A stretch of DNA of 64,000 nt from Bog-756 sp035534835 (GTDB lineage Bacteria > Actinomycetota > Acidimicrobiia > Acidimicrobiales > RAAP-2): assembly GCA_035534835.1 (NCBI GenBank), contig DATLRE010000014.1, forward strand, positions 49,590 through 113,589. Direction: 5' to 3'. The position numbers and the translations under genes were made by a program. Positions within the stretch are counted from its first letter, which is position 1. Every line of letters begins with the position of its first letter. The notes under the pieces are model-generated. The model was not told the DNA's origin. It ran no database searches and saw nothing but the letters and a program-made list of their open reading frames with translations. Shown one piece after another: positions 30,036 through 39,440 of the stretch.

Positions 30036-32132
30036 ATGTCTGACAACATGACCCGCACCCACCCGCTGGCCAAGACCCGCAACATCGGCATCATGGCCCA
30101 CATCGACGCGGGTAAGACCACGACGACCGAGCGGATCCTCTACTACACCGGCAAGAACTACAAGATCGGCGAGGTCCACGAGGGTGCCGCCACCATGGAC
30201 TGGATGGTCCAGGAGCAGGAGCGCGGCATCACCATCACGTCGGCCGCCACCACCTGCATGTGGCACGACACGCTGATCAATATCATCGACACCCCCGGGC
30301 ACGTGGACTTCACCGTCGAGGTGGAGCGGTCGCTGCGCGTGCTCGACGGCGCGGTCGCCGTGTTCGACGCCGTCGCCGGCGTGGAGCCCCAGACCGAGAC
30401 GGTCTGGCGCCAGGCCAACAAGTACGAGGTCCCCCGGATCTGCTTCGTCAACAAGATGGACCGGACCGGCGCCAACTTCGAGATGTGCGTCGACATGATC
30501 AAGGACCGGCTCGACTGCACCGTCGCCGTCGTGCAGCTCCCCATCGGCGCCGAGGGCGGGTTCCGGGGCGTCGTCGACCTGGTCCACATGCGGGCCCTGG
30601 TGTGGGACGACGGCATGGGCGAGGACTGGGTGGAGGAGCCCATCCCGGACAGCCTGCGCGACGCCGCCGAGGCCGCCCACGCCGAGCTGATCGACGTGGT
30701 CTCCAACCACGACGACCTCATCATGGAGAAGTACCTGGGCGACGAGGAGATCCTCCCCGAGGACCTCACCCGCGCCCTGCGGACGGTCACCCTGGGCAAC
30801 CACGCCGTGCCGATCCTGTGCGGCACCGCCTTCAAGAACAAGGGCGTCCAGCCCATGCTCGACGCGGTGGTCGACTACCTGCCGAGCCCGCTCGACATCC
30901 CGCCCACCATGGGCACGGTCCCCCGCAAGGAGGGCGTCGAGGTCGAGCGTCCCGCCGACGACTCGGCCCCCTTCAGCGCCCTGGCCTTCAAGATCATGAC
31001 CGACCCGTACGTGGGCAAGCTCACCTACCTCCGGGTCTATTCCGGCACCCTGACCAAGGGTTCGGCGGTGGTCAACTCCACGAAGGACCGAAAGGAGCGC
31101 ATCGGCCGCATCCTGCAGATGCACGCCAACACCCGCGAGGACCTCGACGCCATGTACGCGGGCGACATCGTCGCCGCGGTGGGCCTCAAGCAGACCACCA
31201 CCGGGGACACGCTGTGCGACCCGGACGACCAGGTGATCCTGGAGTCCCTCACCTTCCCCGAGCCGGTCATCCACGTGGCCGTCGAGCCCAAGACCAAGGC
31301 CGACCAGGACAAGCTGTCCAAGGCCCTGTTCGCGCTGTCCGAGGAGGACCCGACCTTCCGGGTCCAGTCCGACGAGGAGACGGGCCAGACCGTGATCTCG
31401 GGCATGGGCGAGCTCCACCTCGAGGTCCTGGTCGACCGGATGCTCCGCGAGTTCAACGTGGATGCCAACGTGGGCAAGCCCCAGGTGGCGTACCGCGAGA
31501 CGGTGCGGAAGTCCGCCGAGAAGGTCGAGATGAAGTACGTCCGCCAGACAGGCGGCAAGGGCCAGTACGGCCACGTGGTCATCACGCTCGAGCCCACGGG
31601 CCCCGGGGGCGGCTACGTCTTCGAGGACAAGATCACCGGCGGCGTGATCCCGAAGGAGTACATCCCCTCGGTCGACCAGGGCATCCGCGAGTCGATCACC
31701 TCGGGTGTGCTCGCCGGCTACCCGACGGTCGACATCAAGGTGGTCCTGACCTACGGCTCCTACCACGACGTGGACTCCTCGGAGATGGCGTTCAAGATCG
31801 CCGGCTCGATGGCCATCAAGAAGGCCGCGCAGCTGGCCGATCCCGTCCTCCTGGAGCCGGTGATGGCCGTCGAGGTCACCACCCCCGAGGACTACATGGG
31901 CGACGTCATCGGCGACCTGTCGTCCCGACGGGGCAAGGTCGAGGGCATGGAGCAGCGGGGCAACAGCCACATCGTCCGGGCGCAGGTACCGCTGAGCGAT
32001 ATGTTCGGCTACGCTACCGACCTGCGGTCGCGTACACAGGGGCGGGCCACGTACTCGATGCAGTTCGCCGCGTACAACGAGGTCCCCGAGTCCATCGCCA
32101 AGGAGATCATCGCCAAGGCGCGCGGCGAGTAG
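30036..32132 (+). CDS. fusA: Elongation factor G
   Basis: 698-residue translocase GTPase. The G domain shows NIGIMAHIDAGKTTTTERIL (P-loop), RGITITSAATT (switch I), DTPGHVDFTVEVERS (switch II) and FVNKMDRTGANF (NKMD). Domain IV begins near RQTGGKGQYGHVVI, and domain V ends with MQFAAYNEVPESIAKEI. The protein moves tRNAs and mRNA after peptide transfer and splits ribosomes with RRF. 56 nt downstream of rpsG. Confidence 0.97.
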   Translation: MSDNMTRTHPLAKTRNIGIMAHIDAGKTTTTERILYYTGKNYKIGEVHEGAATMDWMVQEQERGITITSAATTCMWHDTLINIIDTPGHVDFTVEVERSLRVLDGAVAVFDAVAGVEPQTETVWRQANKYEVPRICFVNKMDRTGANFEMCVDMIKDRLDCTVAVVQLPIGAEGGFRGVVDLVHMRALVWDDGMGEDWVEEPIPDSLRDAAEAAHAELIDVVSNHDDLIMEKYLGDEEILPEDLTRALRTVTLGNHAVPILCGTAFKNKGVQPMLDAVVDYLPSPLDIPPTMGTVPRKEGVEVERPADDSAPFSALAFKIMTDPYVGKLTYLRVYSGTLTKGSAVVNSTKDRKERIGRILQMHANTREDLDAMYAGDIVAAVGLKQTTTGDTLCDPDDQVILESLTFPEPVIHVAVEPKTKADQDKLSKALFALSEEDPTFRVQSDEETGQTVISGMGELHLEVLVDRMLREFNVDANVGKPQVAYRETVRKSAEKVEMKYVRQTGGKGQYGHVVITLEPTGPGGGYVFEDKITGGVIPKEYIPSVDQGIRESITSGVLAGYPTVDIKVVLTYGSYHDVDSSEMAFKIAGSMAIKKAAQLADPVLLEPVMAVEVTTPEDYMGDVIGDLSSRRGKVEGMEQRGNSHIVRAQVPLSDMFGYATDLRSRTQGRATYSMQFAAYNEVPESIAKEIIAKARGE

Positions 32133-32135
32133 GCG

Positions 32136-32162
32136 GCACGGCACCGCTCACCGGCGCCGTGC
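32136..32162 (+). other. Intercistronic hairpin between fusA and tuf
   Basis: GCACGGC pairs with GCCGTGC and CCG with CGG inside, with a single A/C mismatch and a CTCAC loop, 4 nt after the fusA stop. A second perfect 8-bp hairpin follows at 32238-32259. No U-tract; perhaps an attenuator or mRNA-stability element. Confidence 0.4.
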
Positions 32163-32237
32163 GGCCCCGCACCGCACCACCTGTTTCACCAGCACCCGCA
32201 GCACCAGAAGCACCGCAGTCCACCGAACACGAGGAAT

Positions 32238-32259
32238 GACGGAGGTGAACGCCTCCGTC
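32238..32259 (+). other. Perfect 8-bp hairpin in the tuf leader
   Basis: GACGGAGG (32238-32245) pairs perfectly with CCTCCGTC (32252-32259). It overlaps a GAGGA-ATG at 32231-32238 that could open a short reading frame running out of frame into tuf. It lies about 50 nt before the tuf start. Confidence 0.4.
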
Positions 32260-32311
32260 GTGGCGGGCCCGAGGGGGCTACCGTCCGAGATCAGGGAGCA
32301 TCACCCCAACT

Positions 32312-33499
<1,188 letters not shown>

Positions 33500-33542
33500 T
33501 ACCCGCCCGAGACCGCATACCACCGAGAGGACGCCGCAACCC

Positions 33543-33872
33543 ATGGCCGCAGAGGGCCCCCGTCAGAAGATCCGCATCCGCCTGAAGGCGTACGACCACG
33601 AGATCCTCGATCAGTCGACCGAGAAGATCGTCCAGACGGTGCTGCGCACCCAGGCCAAGGTCCTGGGTCCGGTGCCGCTGCCCACCGAGAAGCACCGGTA
33701 CACGGTGATCCGGTCCCCCCACAAGTACAAGGACAGCCGGGAGCACTTCGAGATGCGGGTCCACAAGCGCCTCGTGGACATCGTGGAGCACACGCCCAAG
33801 ACTGTCGACTCGCTCCAGCGGCTCGACCTGCCGGCCGGCGTCGACATCGAGATCAAGATCCAGACCGTCTGA
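33543..33872 (+). CDS. rpsJ: 30S ribosomal protein S10
   Basis: 109 residues, slightly longer than the usual 101-105 through an N-terminal MAAEGP. Motifs are QKIRIRLKAYDHEILDQS, GPVPLPTEKHRYTVIRSPH and REHFEMRVHKRLVDI. S10 (NusE) also joins transcription antitermination complexes. GAGAGGA lies upstream of the ATG. Followed by an unusual 405-nt gap before rplC. Confidence 0.97.
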   Translation: MAAEGPRQKIRIRLKAYDHEILDQSTEKIVQTVLRTQAKVLGPVPLPTEKHRYTVIRSPHKYKDSREHFEMRVHKRLVDIVEHTPKTVDSLQRLDLPAGVDIEIKIQTV

Positions 33873-34277
33873 CCCGGCGCCTCGTGCGGGCCGCCGGACC
33901 GCCCCCGTGGGCGCACCGGGCCGGCCTAGCGCGGTGGGGCCCGATGGTATAGAGTTTCCGGTCGGCCTGATTCCGGGTCGACCCATGCGAATGGGACGTG
34001 TTCGAGCGCCCGCCGTCCTGCGGCGGGGACCTCGGGCCAAACCAGGCGAGCGCTCCGCTCGGGATCCTCCGAGCGGAGCGTCTGCGTGCGAGCCGGTGCG
34101 TCCCGGCGGGCACGATGGCGGCCCGGTCTGACCGGGGGAGTACCACCGGGACCCCCCGGACGGGCGCCTGCCCGGTCGGGCGCCCATGACCGGCACGGGA
34201 CCGGGCAGCACCAGCAGCACAGGATCGGCACCCACCGGTGCCGAGCAAGAGCGAAGAGTCGAGACGGAGAAGCTCCA
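33873..34277 (+). promoter_or_regulatory. Promoter-containing structured leader between rpsJ and rplC
   Basis: A 405-nt gap inside the S10 operon with no plausible gene. TATAGA at 33948-33953 with TGG just before it forms an extended -10 (a TAGAGT overlaps it), giving a leader of about 315 nt. Perfect hairpins in the leader are: 34009-34027 (CCCGCCG/CGGCGGG), 34051-34080 (12 bp, CGCTCCGCTCGG/CCGAGCGGAGCG) and 34225-34244 (8 bp, TCGGCACC/GGTGCCGA). The last lies about 20 nt before the rplC ribosome-binding site. Likely an autoregulatory leader; no U-run follows the hairpins. Confidence 0.6.
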
Positions 34278-34937
34278 GTGGCCAGCAAGGCGATCGTGGG
34301 CGAAAAGGTAGGAATGACACAGATCTGGGATGACCAGAACCGGGCCATCCCGGTGACGGTCCTGCGCGTCGCGCCGGTCCGGGTCGTGCAGGTCAAGACC
34401 CCCGAGCACGAGGGATATTCCGCGCTGCAGGTCACCTGGGGCCACCGGCGCCCCGCCACCCTCACCCGGCCCGAACAGGGGCACTACGACAAGGCCGGCG
34501 TCGACCCCGGCCGCCGCCTGGTGGAGCTGCGCCTCGACGACGCCTCCGAGTACGAGGTCGGCCAGGAGCTGACCGCCGACGTGCTCCAGGCCGGCGAACG
34601 GGTGGACGCCACCGCCGTGTCCAAGGGGAAGGGATTCGCCGGCGCCATGAAGCGCCACAACTTCAAGGGGCAGGGGGCCAGCCACGGCAACCACAAGAAG
34701 CACCGCTCGCCGGGTTCGATCGGCGCCTGCGCCACCCCGGCCCGTGTCTTCAAGGGGACGAAGATGGCCGGCCGCATGGGTGGACAGCAGGTGACCACGC
34801 TGAACCTCGAGATCGTCCAGTCCGATCCCGAGCGCGAGCTGGTGCTGGTCAAGGGCGCGGTCCCCGGTCCCCGCGGCGGCATGGTCGTGCTGCGCGACGC
34901 CGTGAAGGCCCCGGCCGGAAAGGGAGGCGGCAAGTGA
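34278..34937 (+). CDS. rplC: 50S ribosomal protein L3
   Basis: 219 residues, standard length. N-terminus ASKAIVGEKVGMTQIWDDQN; the central loop reaching the peptidyl transferase centre is HNFKGQGASHGNHKKHRSPG and GTKMAGRMGGQQVTTLNL, including the conserved Gln region. GTG with GGAG 8 nt upstream. Overlaps rplD by 4 nt (GTGA). Confidence 0.97.
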   Translation: MASKAIVGEKVGMTQIWDDQNRAIPVTVLRVAPVRVVQVKTPEHEGYSALQVTWGHRRPATLTRPEQGHYDKAGVDPGRRLVELRLDDASEYEVGQELTADVLQAGERVDATAVSKGKGFAGAMKRHNFKGQGASHGNHKKHRSPGSIGACATPARVFKGTKMAGRMGGQQVTTLNLEIVQSDPERELVLVKGAVPGPRGGMVVLRDAVKAPAGKGGGK

Positions 34938-35902
34938 GCACCGACACCATCGATTTCGAGACCGCCCGACCGTCCGAGATCCGGCGCTTCCTGCGTCCTG
35001 CCCCCGCCCGGCGGACGGTGACCCGCCGCGCCGTCGACGGCACCGATCTCGGTGAGGTCGAACTCGACCCCGAGATGTTCGGCATCGTGCCCAACCAGGC
35101 CGTCCTCCACCAGGTGGTGACCGCCCAATTGGCCGCCGCCCGTTCCGGCACCCAGTCCACCAAGACCCGTGCGGAGGTCCGCGGCGGCGGCGTCAAGCCC
35201 TTCCGTCAGAAGGGCACCGGCCGGGCCCGGGCCGGGTCCAGCCGGTCCCCGGTGTGGGTCGGCGGAGGCGTCGCCCTCGGGCCGAAGCCCCGCTCCTACG
35301 CCCAGAAGACCCCCAAGAAGATGAAGGCGCTGGCTCTCCGGTCCGCCCTGTCGGACCGGGCCGCCCTGGGACAGGTCGCCCTCGTCGACCAGTGGTCCTT
35401 CGAGGCGCCGAACACCAAGGCCGCCGTCGCCGCCCTGGGGGCCCTCGGCCTCGAGGGTCGGGTGCTGGTCGTGCTGGGTCTGGACGACTTCGTCGCCGAC
35501 CGCTCCTTCGGGAACCTCCCCGAGGTCCAGACGCTGCTGGTCTCCGAGCTCAACGCCTACGACATCCTCGTCAACGACTGGGTCGTCTTCACCGACGAGA
35601 CCCTCCCGGCTGCCGAGGTCGTCTCCGCCGTGGAGGTGGAGGTGGTCACCGACGCAGACGGCAACGTGGTCGAGATCGTCGAGACGGAGATCGACGTGGT
35701 GACCGACGCCACCGGTCGCGTGACCGAGGTCGCGGAGCACCGGGTCGACGAGGTCCTGGGCGACGAGGGCGATGTGGTGGCCGTCACCGAGACCGACGTC
35801 GACCTCGTGGTCGGCGCCCACGGTGACGTCACCGGCGTCACCACCGTCACCGAGTCCGAGGTCGTCGATCCCGCCGGCGACGACGAGGAGGAGCAGTCGT
35901 GA
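34934..35902 (+). CDS. rplD: 50S ribosomal protein L4, with 96-residue acidic C-terminal extension
   Basis: L4 normally has 205-225 residues; this one has 322. The core is clear: KTRAEVRGGGVKPFRQKGTG, GRARAGSSRSPVWVGGGVAL, then LVVLGLDDFVADRS and AYDILVNDWVVFTDETL. From about residue 227 a tail follows with loosely repeated units (VVTDADGNVVEIVETEID, VVTDATGRVTEVAEHRVDE, DVVAVTETDVDLVVGAHGD) and a final DDEEEQS. I count 29 Asp/Glu and 2 Arg in 96 residues. GTG start overlapping rplC; the stop overlaps rplW. Confidence 0.95.
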   Translation: MSTDTIDFETARPSEIRRFLRPAPARRTVTRRAVDGTDLGEVELDPEMFGIVPNQAVLHQVVTAQLAAARSGTQSTKTRAEVRGGGVKPFRQKGTGRARAGSSRSPVWVGGGVALGPKPRSYAQKTPKKMKALALRSALSDRAALGQVALVDQWSFEAPNTKAAVAALGALGLEGRVLVVLGLDDFVADRSFGNLPEVQTLLVSELNAYDILVNDWVVFTDETLPAAEVVSAVEVEVVTDADGNVVEIVETEIDVVTDATGRVTEVAEHRVDEVLGDEGDVVAVTETDVDLVVGAHGDVTGVTTVTESEVVDPAGDDEEEQS

Positions 35903-36189
35903 GGGATCCCCACAACGTCCTGATCCGGCCCGTCGTGTCGGAGAAGTCCTACAGCCTGATGGACAACAACGTCTACGTCTTCGTGGTCGACCCGTCGGCC
36001 ACCAAGATCGACGTCCGTCACGCCGTCGAGCAGGCATTCGACGTGCGGGTCACGAACGTCAACACCCTGAACCGCAAGGGGAAGACCCGGCGGAACCGGC
36101 GGGGTGGCGGCCTGGGCCACCGCCCCGACACCAAGCGGGCCATCGTCACCCTCGCCCCGGGTGACTCGATCGACCTGTTCGAGAACTGA
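35899..36189 (+). CDS. rplW: 50S ribosomal protein L23
   Basis: 96 residues, standard. Motifs are LIRPVVSEKSYSLMDNNVYVF and the extended loop TLNRKGKTRRNRRGGGLGHRP. L23 lines the exit tunnel and docks trigger factor and SRP. GTG start overlapping the rplD stop by 4 nt. Confidence 0.96.
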   Translation: MRDPHNVLIRPVVSEKSYSLMDNNVYVFVVDPSATKIDVRHAVEQAFDVRVTNVNTLNRKGKTRRNRRGGGLGHRPDTKRAIVTLAPGDSIDLFEN

Positions 36190-36205
36190 GAGACCGGGAC
36201 ACCTC

Positions 36206-37042
36206 ATGGCACTGCGATCACGTAAACCCACGAGCGCCGGACGGCGCTTCCAGACCGTCTCGGACTTCGCCGAGCTCACCACCGACCGCCCCGAGAAGTC
36301 GCTGCTCGCCCCGAAGCCGCGCACCGGCGGCCGCAACAACCACGGCCGCAAGACGGCCCGTCACCGCGGCGGGGGCCACAAGCAGCAGTACCGGATCATC
36401 GACTTCAAGCGCGACAAGGACGGGATCCCGGCCAAGGTCGCCACGATCGAGTACGACCCGAACCGGAACGCGCGCATCGCCCTGCTGCACTACCTCGACG
36501 GGGAGAAGCGCTACATCCTGGCCCCGGCCGGCATCCAGGTCGGTGACCGCCTGCAGTCGGGGCAGGGCGCCGAGATCCGCACCGGAAACGCGCTGCCGAT
36601 GCGCTACATCCCGGTCGGTTCGGTCATCCACAACGTCGAGCTCCGCGAGGGCCAGGGCGGCAAGATGGCCCGCGGCGCGGGCATGAGCGTTCAACTCGTG
36701 GCCAAGGAGGGCGCCTTCGCCACCCTGCGGCTCCCGAGCACGGAGATGCGCCGGGTGCCTATCGACTGCCGGGCCACCCTCGGCGTCGTGGGCAACTCCG
36801 AGGCCGAGCTGGTCAAGATCGGCAAGGCCGGCCGCAACCGCTGGAAGGGCGTCCGCCCGCAGACCCGCGGCGTCGCCATGAACCCTGTGGACCACCCGCT
36901 CGGCGGTGGCGAGGGCAAGACGTCCGGCGGTCGCCACCCGGTGTCCCCGTGGGGCCAGCCCGAGGGTCGCACCCGTGCCCGCAACAAGGACTCCGACAAG
37001 ATGATCGTCCGCCGCCGCCGCAAGCGCGGCGCGCGCCGGTAG
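36206..37042 (+). CDS. rplB: 50S ribosomal protein L2
   Basis: 278 residues, standard. Shows RNNHGRKTARHRGGGHKQQY, GDRLQSGQGAEIRTGNALP and, near the end, GVAMNPVDHPLGGGEGKTSG with the conserved His by the peptidyl transferase centre, then a basic tail. Required for subunit joining and peptide transfer. Confidence 0.97.
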   Translation: MALRSRKPTSAGRRFQTVSDFAELTTDRPEKSLLAPKPRTGGRNNHGRKTARHRGGGHKQQYRIIDFKRDKDGIPAKVATIEYDPNRNARIALLHYLDGEKRYILAPAGIQVGDRLQSGQGAEIRTGNALPMRYIPVGSVIHNVELREGQGGKMARGAGMSVQLVAKEGAFATLRLPSTEMRRVPIDCRATLGVVGNSEAELVKIGKAGRNRWKGVRPQTRGVAMNPVDHPLGGGEGKTSGGRHPVSPWGQPEGRTRARNKDSDKMIVRRRRKRGARR

Positions 37043-37065
37043 GGAAGACAGAGGGAACGACACAC

Positions 37066-37344
37066 ATGCCCCGCAGCCTCAAGAAGGGTCCGTTCGTCGA
37101 CGACCACCTCCTCAAGAAGGTGGACGTCCTCAACGCGGCCGGCGACAAGAAGGTCATCAAGACCTGGTCCCGGCGCTCCACGATCATCCCCGACATGGTC
37201 GGCCACACCATCGCCGTCCACGACGGCCGCAAGCACATCCCGGTCTACGTGACCGAGTCCATGGTCGGCCACAAGCTCGGCGAGTTCGCACCCACCCGTA
37301 CCTTCAAGTTCCATGCCGGCCAAGAGCGGGCGGGGAGGCGCTGA
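37066..37344 (+). CDS. rpsS: 30S ribosomal protein S19
   Basis: 92 residues, standard. MPRSLKKGPFVDDHLLKKVD and WSRRSTIIPDMVGHTIAVHD, ending FKFHAGQERAGRR. Binds the 30S head near the A site. GAGGGA upstream of the ATG; 1 nt before rplV. Confidence 0.97.
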   Translation: MPRSLKKGPFVDDHLLKKVDVLNAAGDKKVIKTWSRRSTIIPDMVGHTIAVHDGRKHIPVYVTESMVGHKLGEFAPTRTFKFHAGQERAGRR

Positions 37345-37345
37345 C

Positions 37346-38032
37346 GTGGCCGGCGTGAAGACCAACGAGCGCGAGGGCACCCGTGCGGTGCTGCGCCACA
37401 GCCGGATGTCGGCCTCCAAGATCCGTCAGGTGCTCAACCTGATCCGTGGCCAGGACGTCGTGCTGGCCGCCGAGATCCTGGCCAACGGCGACCGCGAGGC
37501 CGCCGTCGTGGTGGGCAAGGTCCTGGCCTCGGCCGTGGCCAACGCCGTCCACAACGACGGGCTCGACGCCGAGGAGCTCTTCGTGTCGGCCTGCTACGCC
37601 GACGAGGGCAGCACGCTCAAGCGTTGGCGGCCCCGTGCCCGTGGCCGTGCCACCCGCATCCGCAAGCGCACGTCGCACATCACCATCATCGTCAGCCGGA
37701 TGCCGGACGAGCGCATCGCCCGGCGCCGGGCAAAGCAGTCCGCCGCGGGCGCACAGCGCTCGCGCCGGGTGGCCGGCTCGCGCCGGAACCGCACGGAGGA
37801 GACGGCGGCGACCACGACCCCGTCGACAGAAGCGCACGACACGGGTGCCGAGGCGTGGCCCGAGGATGCCGTGCAGGCCGACGACGTGATCACCGAGACC
37901 GAAGCCGGTCCTCTCGAGGAGTCGGACCTGGAAGCAGAGGCCGCCGGGACCGACGAGGTCACGGACGAGGCCACCGACGGCGACTCCGCCGCCGACGAAG
38001 CCGGCGACACCGCCGAGGAGAAGGGCAAGTAG
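37346..38032 (+). CDS. rplV: 50S ribosomal protein L22, with long C-terminal extension
   Basis: L22 is usually 110-125 residues; this has 228. The core runs from HSRMSASKIRQVLNLIRGQD to RWRPRARGRATRIRKRTSH and ITIIVSRM, the hairpin that lines the exit tunnel. After it comes a basic linker (RRRAKQSAAGAQRSRRVAG) and then, from about residue 150, a tail of 79 residues with 27 Asp/Glu and only 2 Lys. GTG start 1 nt after rpsS. Abuts rpsC. Confidence 0.95.
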   Translation: MAGVKTNEREGTRAVLRHSRMSASKIRQVLNLIRGQDVVLAAEILANGDREAAVVVGKVLASAVANAVHNDGLDAEELFVSACYADEGSTLKRWRPRARGRATRIRKRTSHITIIVSRMPDERIARRRAKQSAAGAQRSRRVAGSRRNRTEETAATTTPSTEAHDTGAEAWPEDAVQADDVITETEAGPLEESDLEAEAAGTDEVTDEATDGDSAADEAGDTAEEKGK

Positions 38033-39001
38033 ATGGGCCAGAAGGTAAACCCCTACGGGTTCCGGCTCGGCGTCACGACCGACTGGAAGTCGCGCTGGTT
38101 CGAGGAGCGCAACTACCAGAACTGCGTGATCGAGGACTGGGAGATCCGTGACTTCCTGATGTCGCAGCTCGAGTCCGCTGCCGTCAGCCGCATCGAGATC
38201 GAGCGAACCCGCGACCGCCTGCGGGTGGACATCCACACGGCGCGACCGGGCATCGTCATCGGGCGCCGCGGTGCCGAGGCCGACCGGCTGAAGAAGCGGA
38301 TCGAGGAGATCACCGGCCTCAACAACCGGATCCAGCTCAACATCCAGGAGATCAAGCAGCCGGAACTCGACGCCGCCCTGATCGCCCAGGGCATCTGCGA
38401 CCAGCTGGCCCGGCGGGTCGCGTTCCGACGTGCCATGAAGCGCTCGATCCAGACGGTCCAGAAGGCCGGCGCCCTCGGCGTCCGCGTCCAGTGCTCCGGC
38501 CGCCTCGGCGGCTCCGAGATGTCCCGCAAGGAGTCCTACCGCGAGGGCCGGGTGCCGCTGCACACGCTGCGTGCCGACATCGACTACGGCTTCCGCGAGG
38601 CCAAGACGACCTACGGTCGCATCGGCGTCAAGGTGTGGATCTACAAGGGCGACATCCTCCCGTACAAGATCTCCTCCGAGGAGAAGATCACCCGCGAGGC
38701 CGCCATGGCCGTGGGGGAGACCTCGGGGCAGGGCGGCGAGTCGGCACCGCGCCGCCTCATCACCGCGGGCGGCGGCCGGCGCCTCGCCGGCCAGGGCGCC
38801 CCGGGCAGCGTCGTCACCGTCGACTCCGACACCACCGAGACCGACGTCCCCCAGGGGCTCGCCGACCACAACCCGGCGGACATCGCCGCTCCGCCCGCCG
38901 TCCCCGACGAGCTCGAGCGCATCCTCACCGAGGACGAGGAGATCGAGCGTCGCACCCGCGAGCACCACGAGACCCCGCACTTCCGCAAGGAGGTGGACTG
39001 A
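38033..39001 (+). CDS. rpsC: 30S ribosomal protein S3, with C-terminal extension
   Basis: 322 residues against about 210-280 in most bacteria. Core: MGQKVNPYGFRLGVTTDWKS, the KH domain with GIVIGRRGAEADRLKKRIEE, and YGRIGVKVWIYKGDILPYK. From about residue 221 a tail of about 100 residues follows, Gly/Arg-containing at first (ITAGGGRRLAGQGAPGS) and charged later (LTEDEEIERRTREHH). S3 helps form the mRNA entry channel and helicase. Confidence 0.95.
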   Translation: MGQKVNPYGFRLGVTTDWKSRWFEERNYQNCVIEDWEIRDFLMSQLESAAVSRIEIERTRDRLRVDIHTARPGIVIGRRGAEADRLKKRIEEITGLNNRIQLNIQEIKQPELDAALIAQGICDQLARRVAFRRAMKRSIQTVQKAGALGVRVQCSGRLGGSEMSRKESYREGRVPLHTLRADIDYGFREAKTTYGRIGVKVWIYKGDILPYKISSEEKITREAAMAVGETSGQGGESAPRRLITAGGGRRLAGQGAPGSVVTVDSDTTETDVPQGLADHNPADIAAPPAVPDELERILTEDEEIERRTREHHETPHFRKEVD

Positions 39002-39002
39002 C

Positions 39003-39440
39003 ATGCTGATGCCCCGCAAGGTCAAGCACCGCAAGCAGCAGCGCGGCCGGATGTCCGGTCAGGCCAAGGGTGGGAGCGAGGTCACCTTCGGCGACTTCGG
39101 GATCCAGGCCCTCGAGCCGGCCTGGATGACGGCCCGGCAGATCGAGGCCGCCCGTATCGCCATGACCCGCCACGTCAAGCGTGGTGGCAAGGTCTGGATC
39201 CGGGTGTTCCCGGACCGGCCGGTCACCAAGAAGCCGGCCGAGACCCGCATGGGCTCCGGCAAGGGCAACCCCGAGCACTGGGTCGCCGTCGTCAAGCCCG
39301 GGCGCATCCTGTTCGAGCTGGCCGGCGTGGAGCAGGACCTCGCCCGCGAAGCCATGAACCGTGCCATCCAGAAGCTGCCGTTCAAGGCCCGCTTCGTGGT
39401 CCGACCGGGTACCCACGGCACGCCGGAGGTGCAGGTCTGA
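39003..39440 (+). CDS. rplP: 50S ribosomal protein L16
   Basis: 145 residues, near the normal 138-143. MLMPRKVKHRKQQRGRMSGQ is the canonical start, and MTRHVKRGGKVWIRVFPDRP with RMGSGKGNPEHWVAVVKPGR follows. Lies at the A-site side of the 50S. Overlaps rpmC by 1 nt (TGATG). Confidence 0.97.
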   Translation: MLMPRKVKHRKQQRGRMSGQAKGGSEVTFGDFGIQALEPAWMTARQIEAARIAMTRHVKRGGKVWIRVFPDRPVTKKPAETRMGSGKGNPEHWVAVVKPGRILFELAGVEQDLAREAMNRAIQKLPFKARFVVRPGTHGTPEVQV

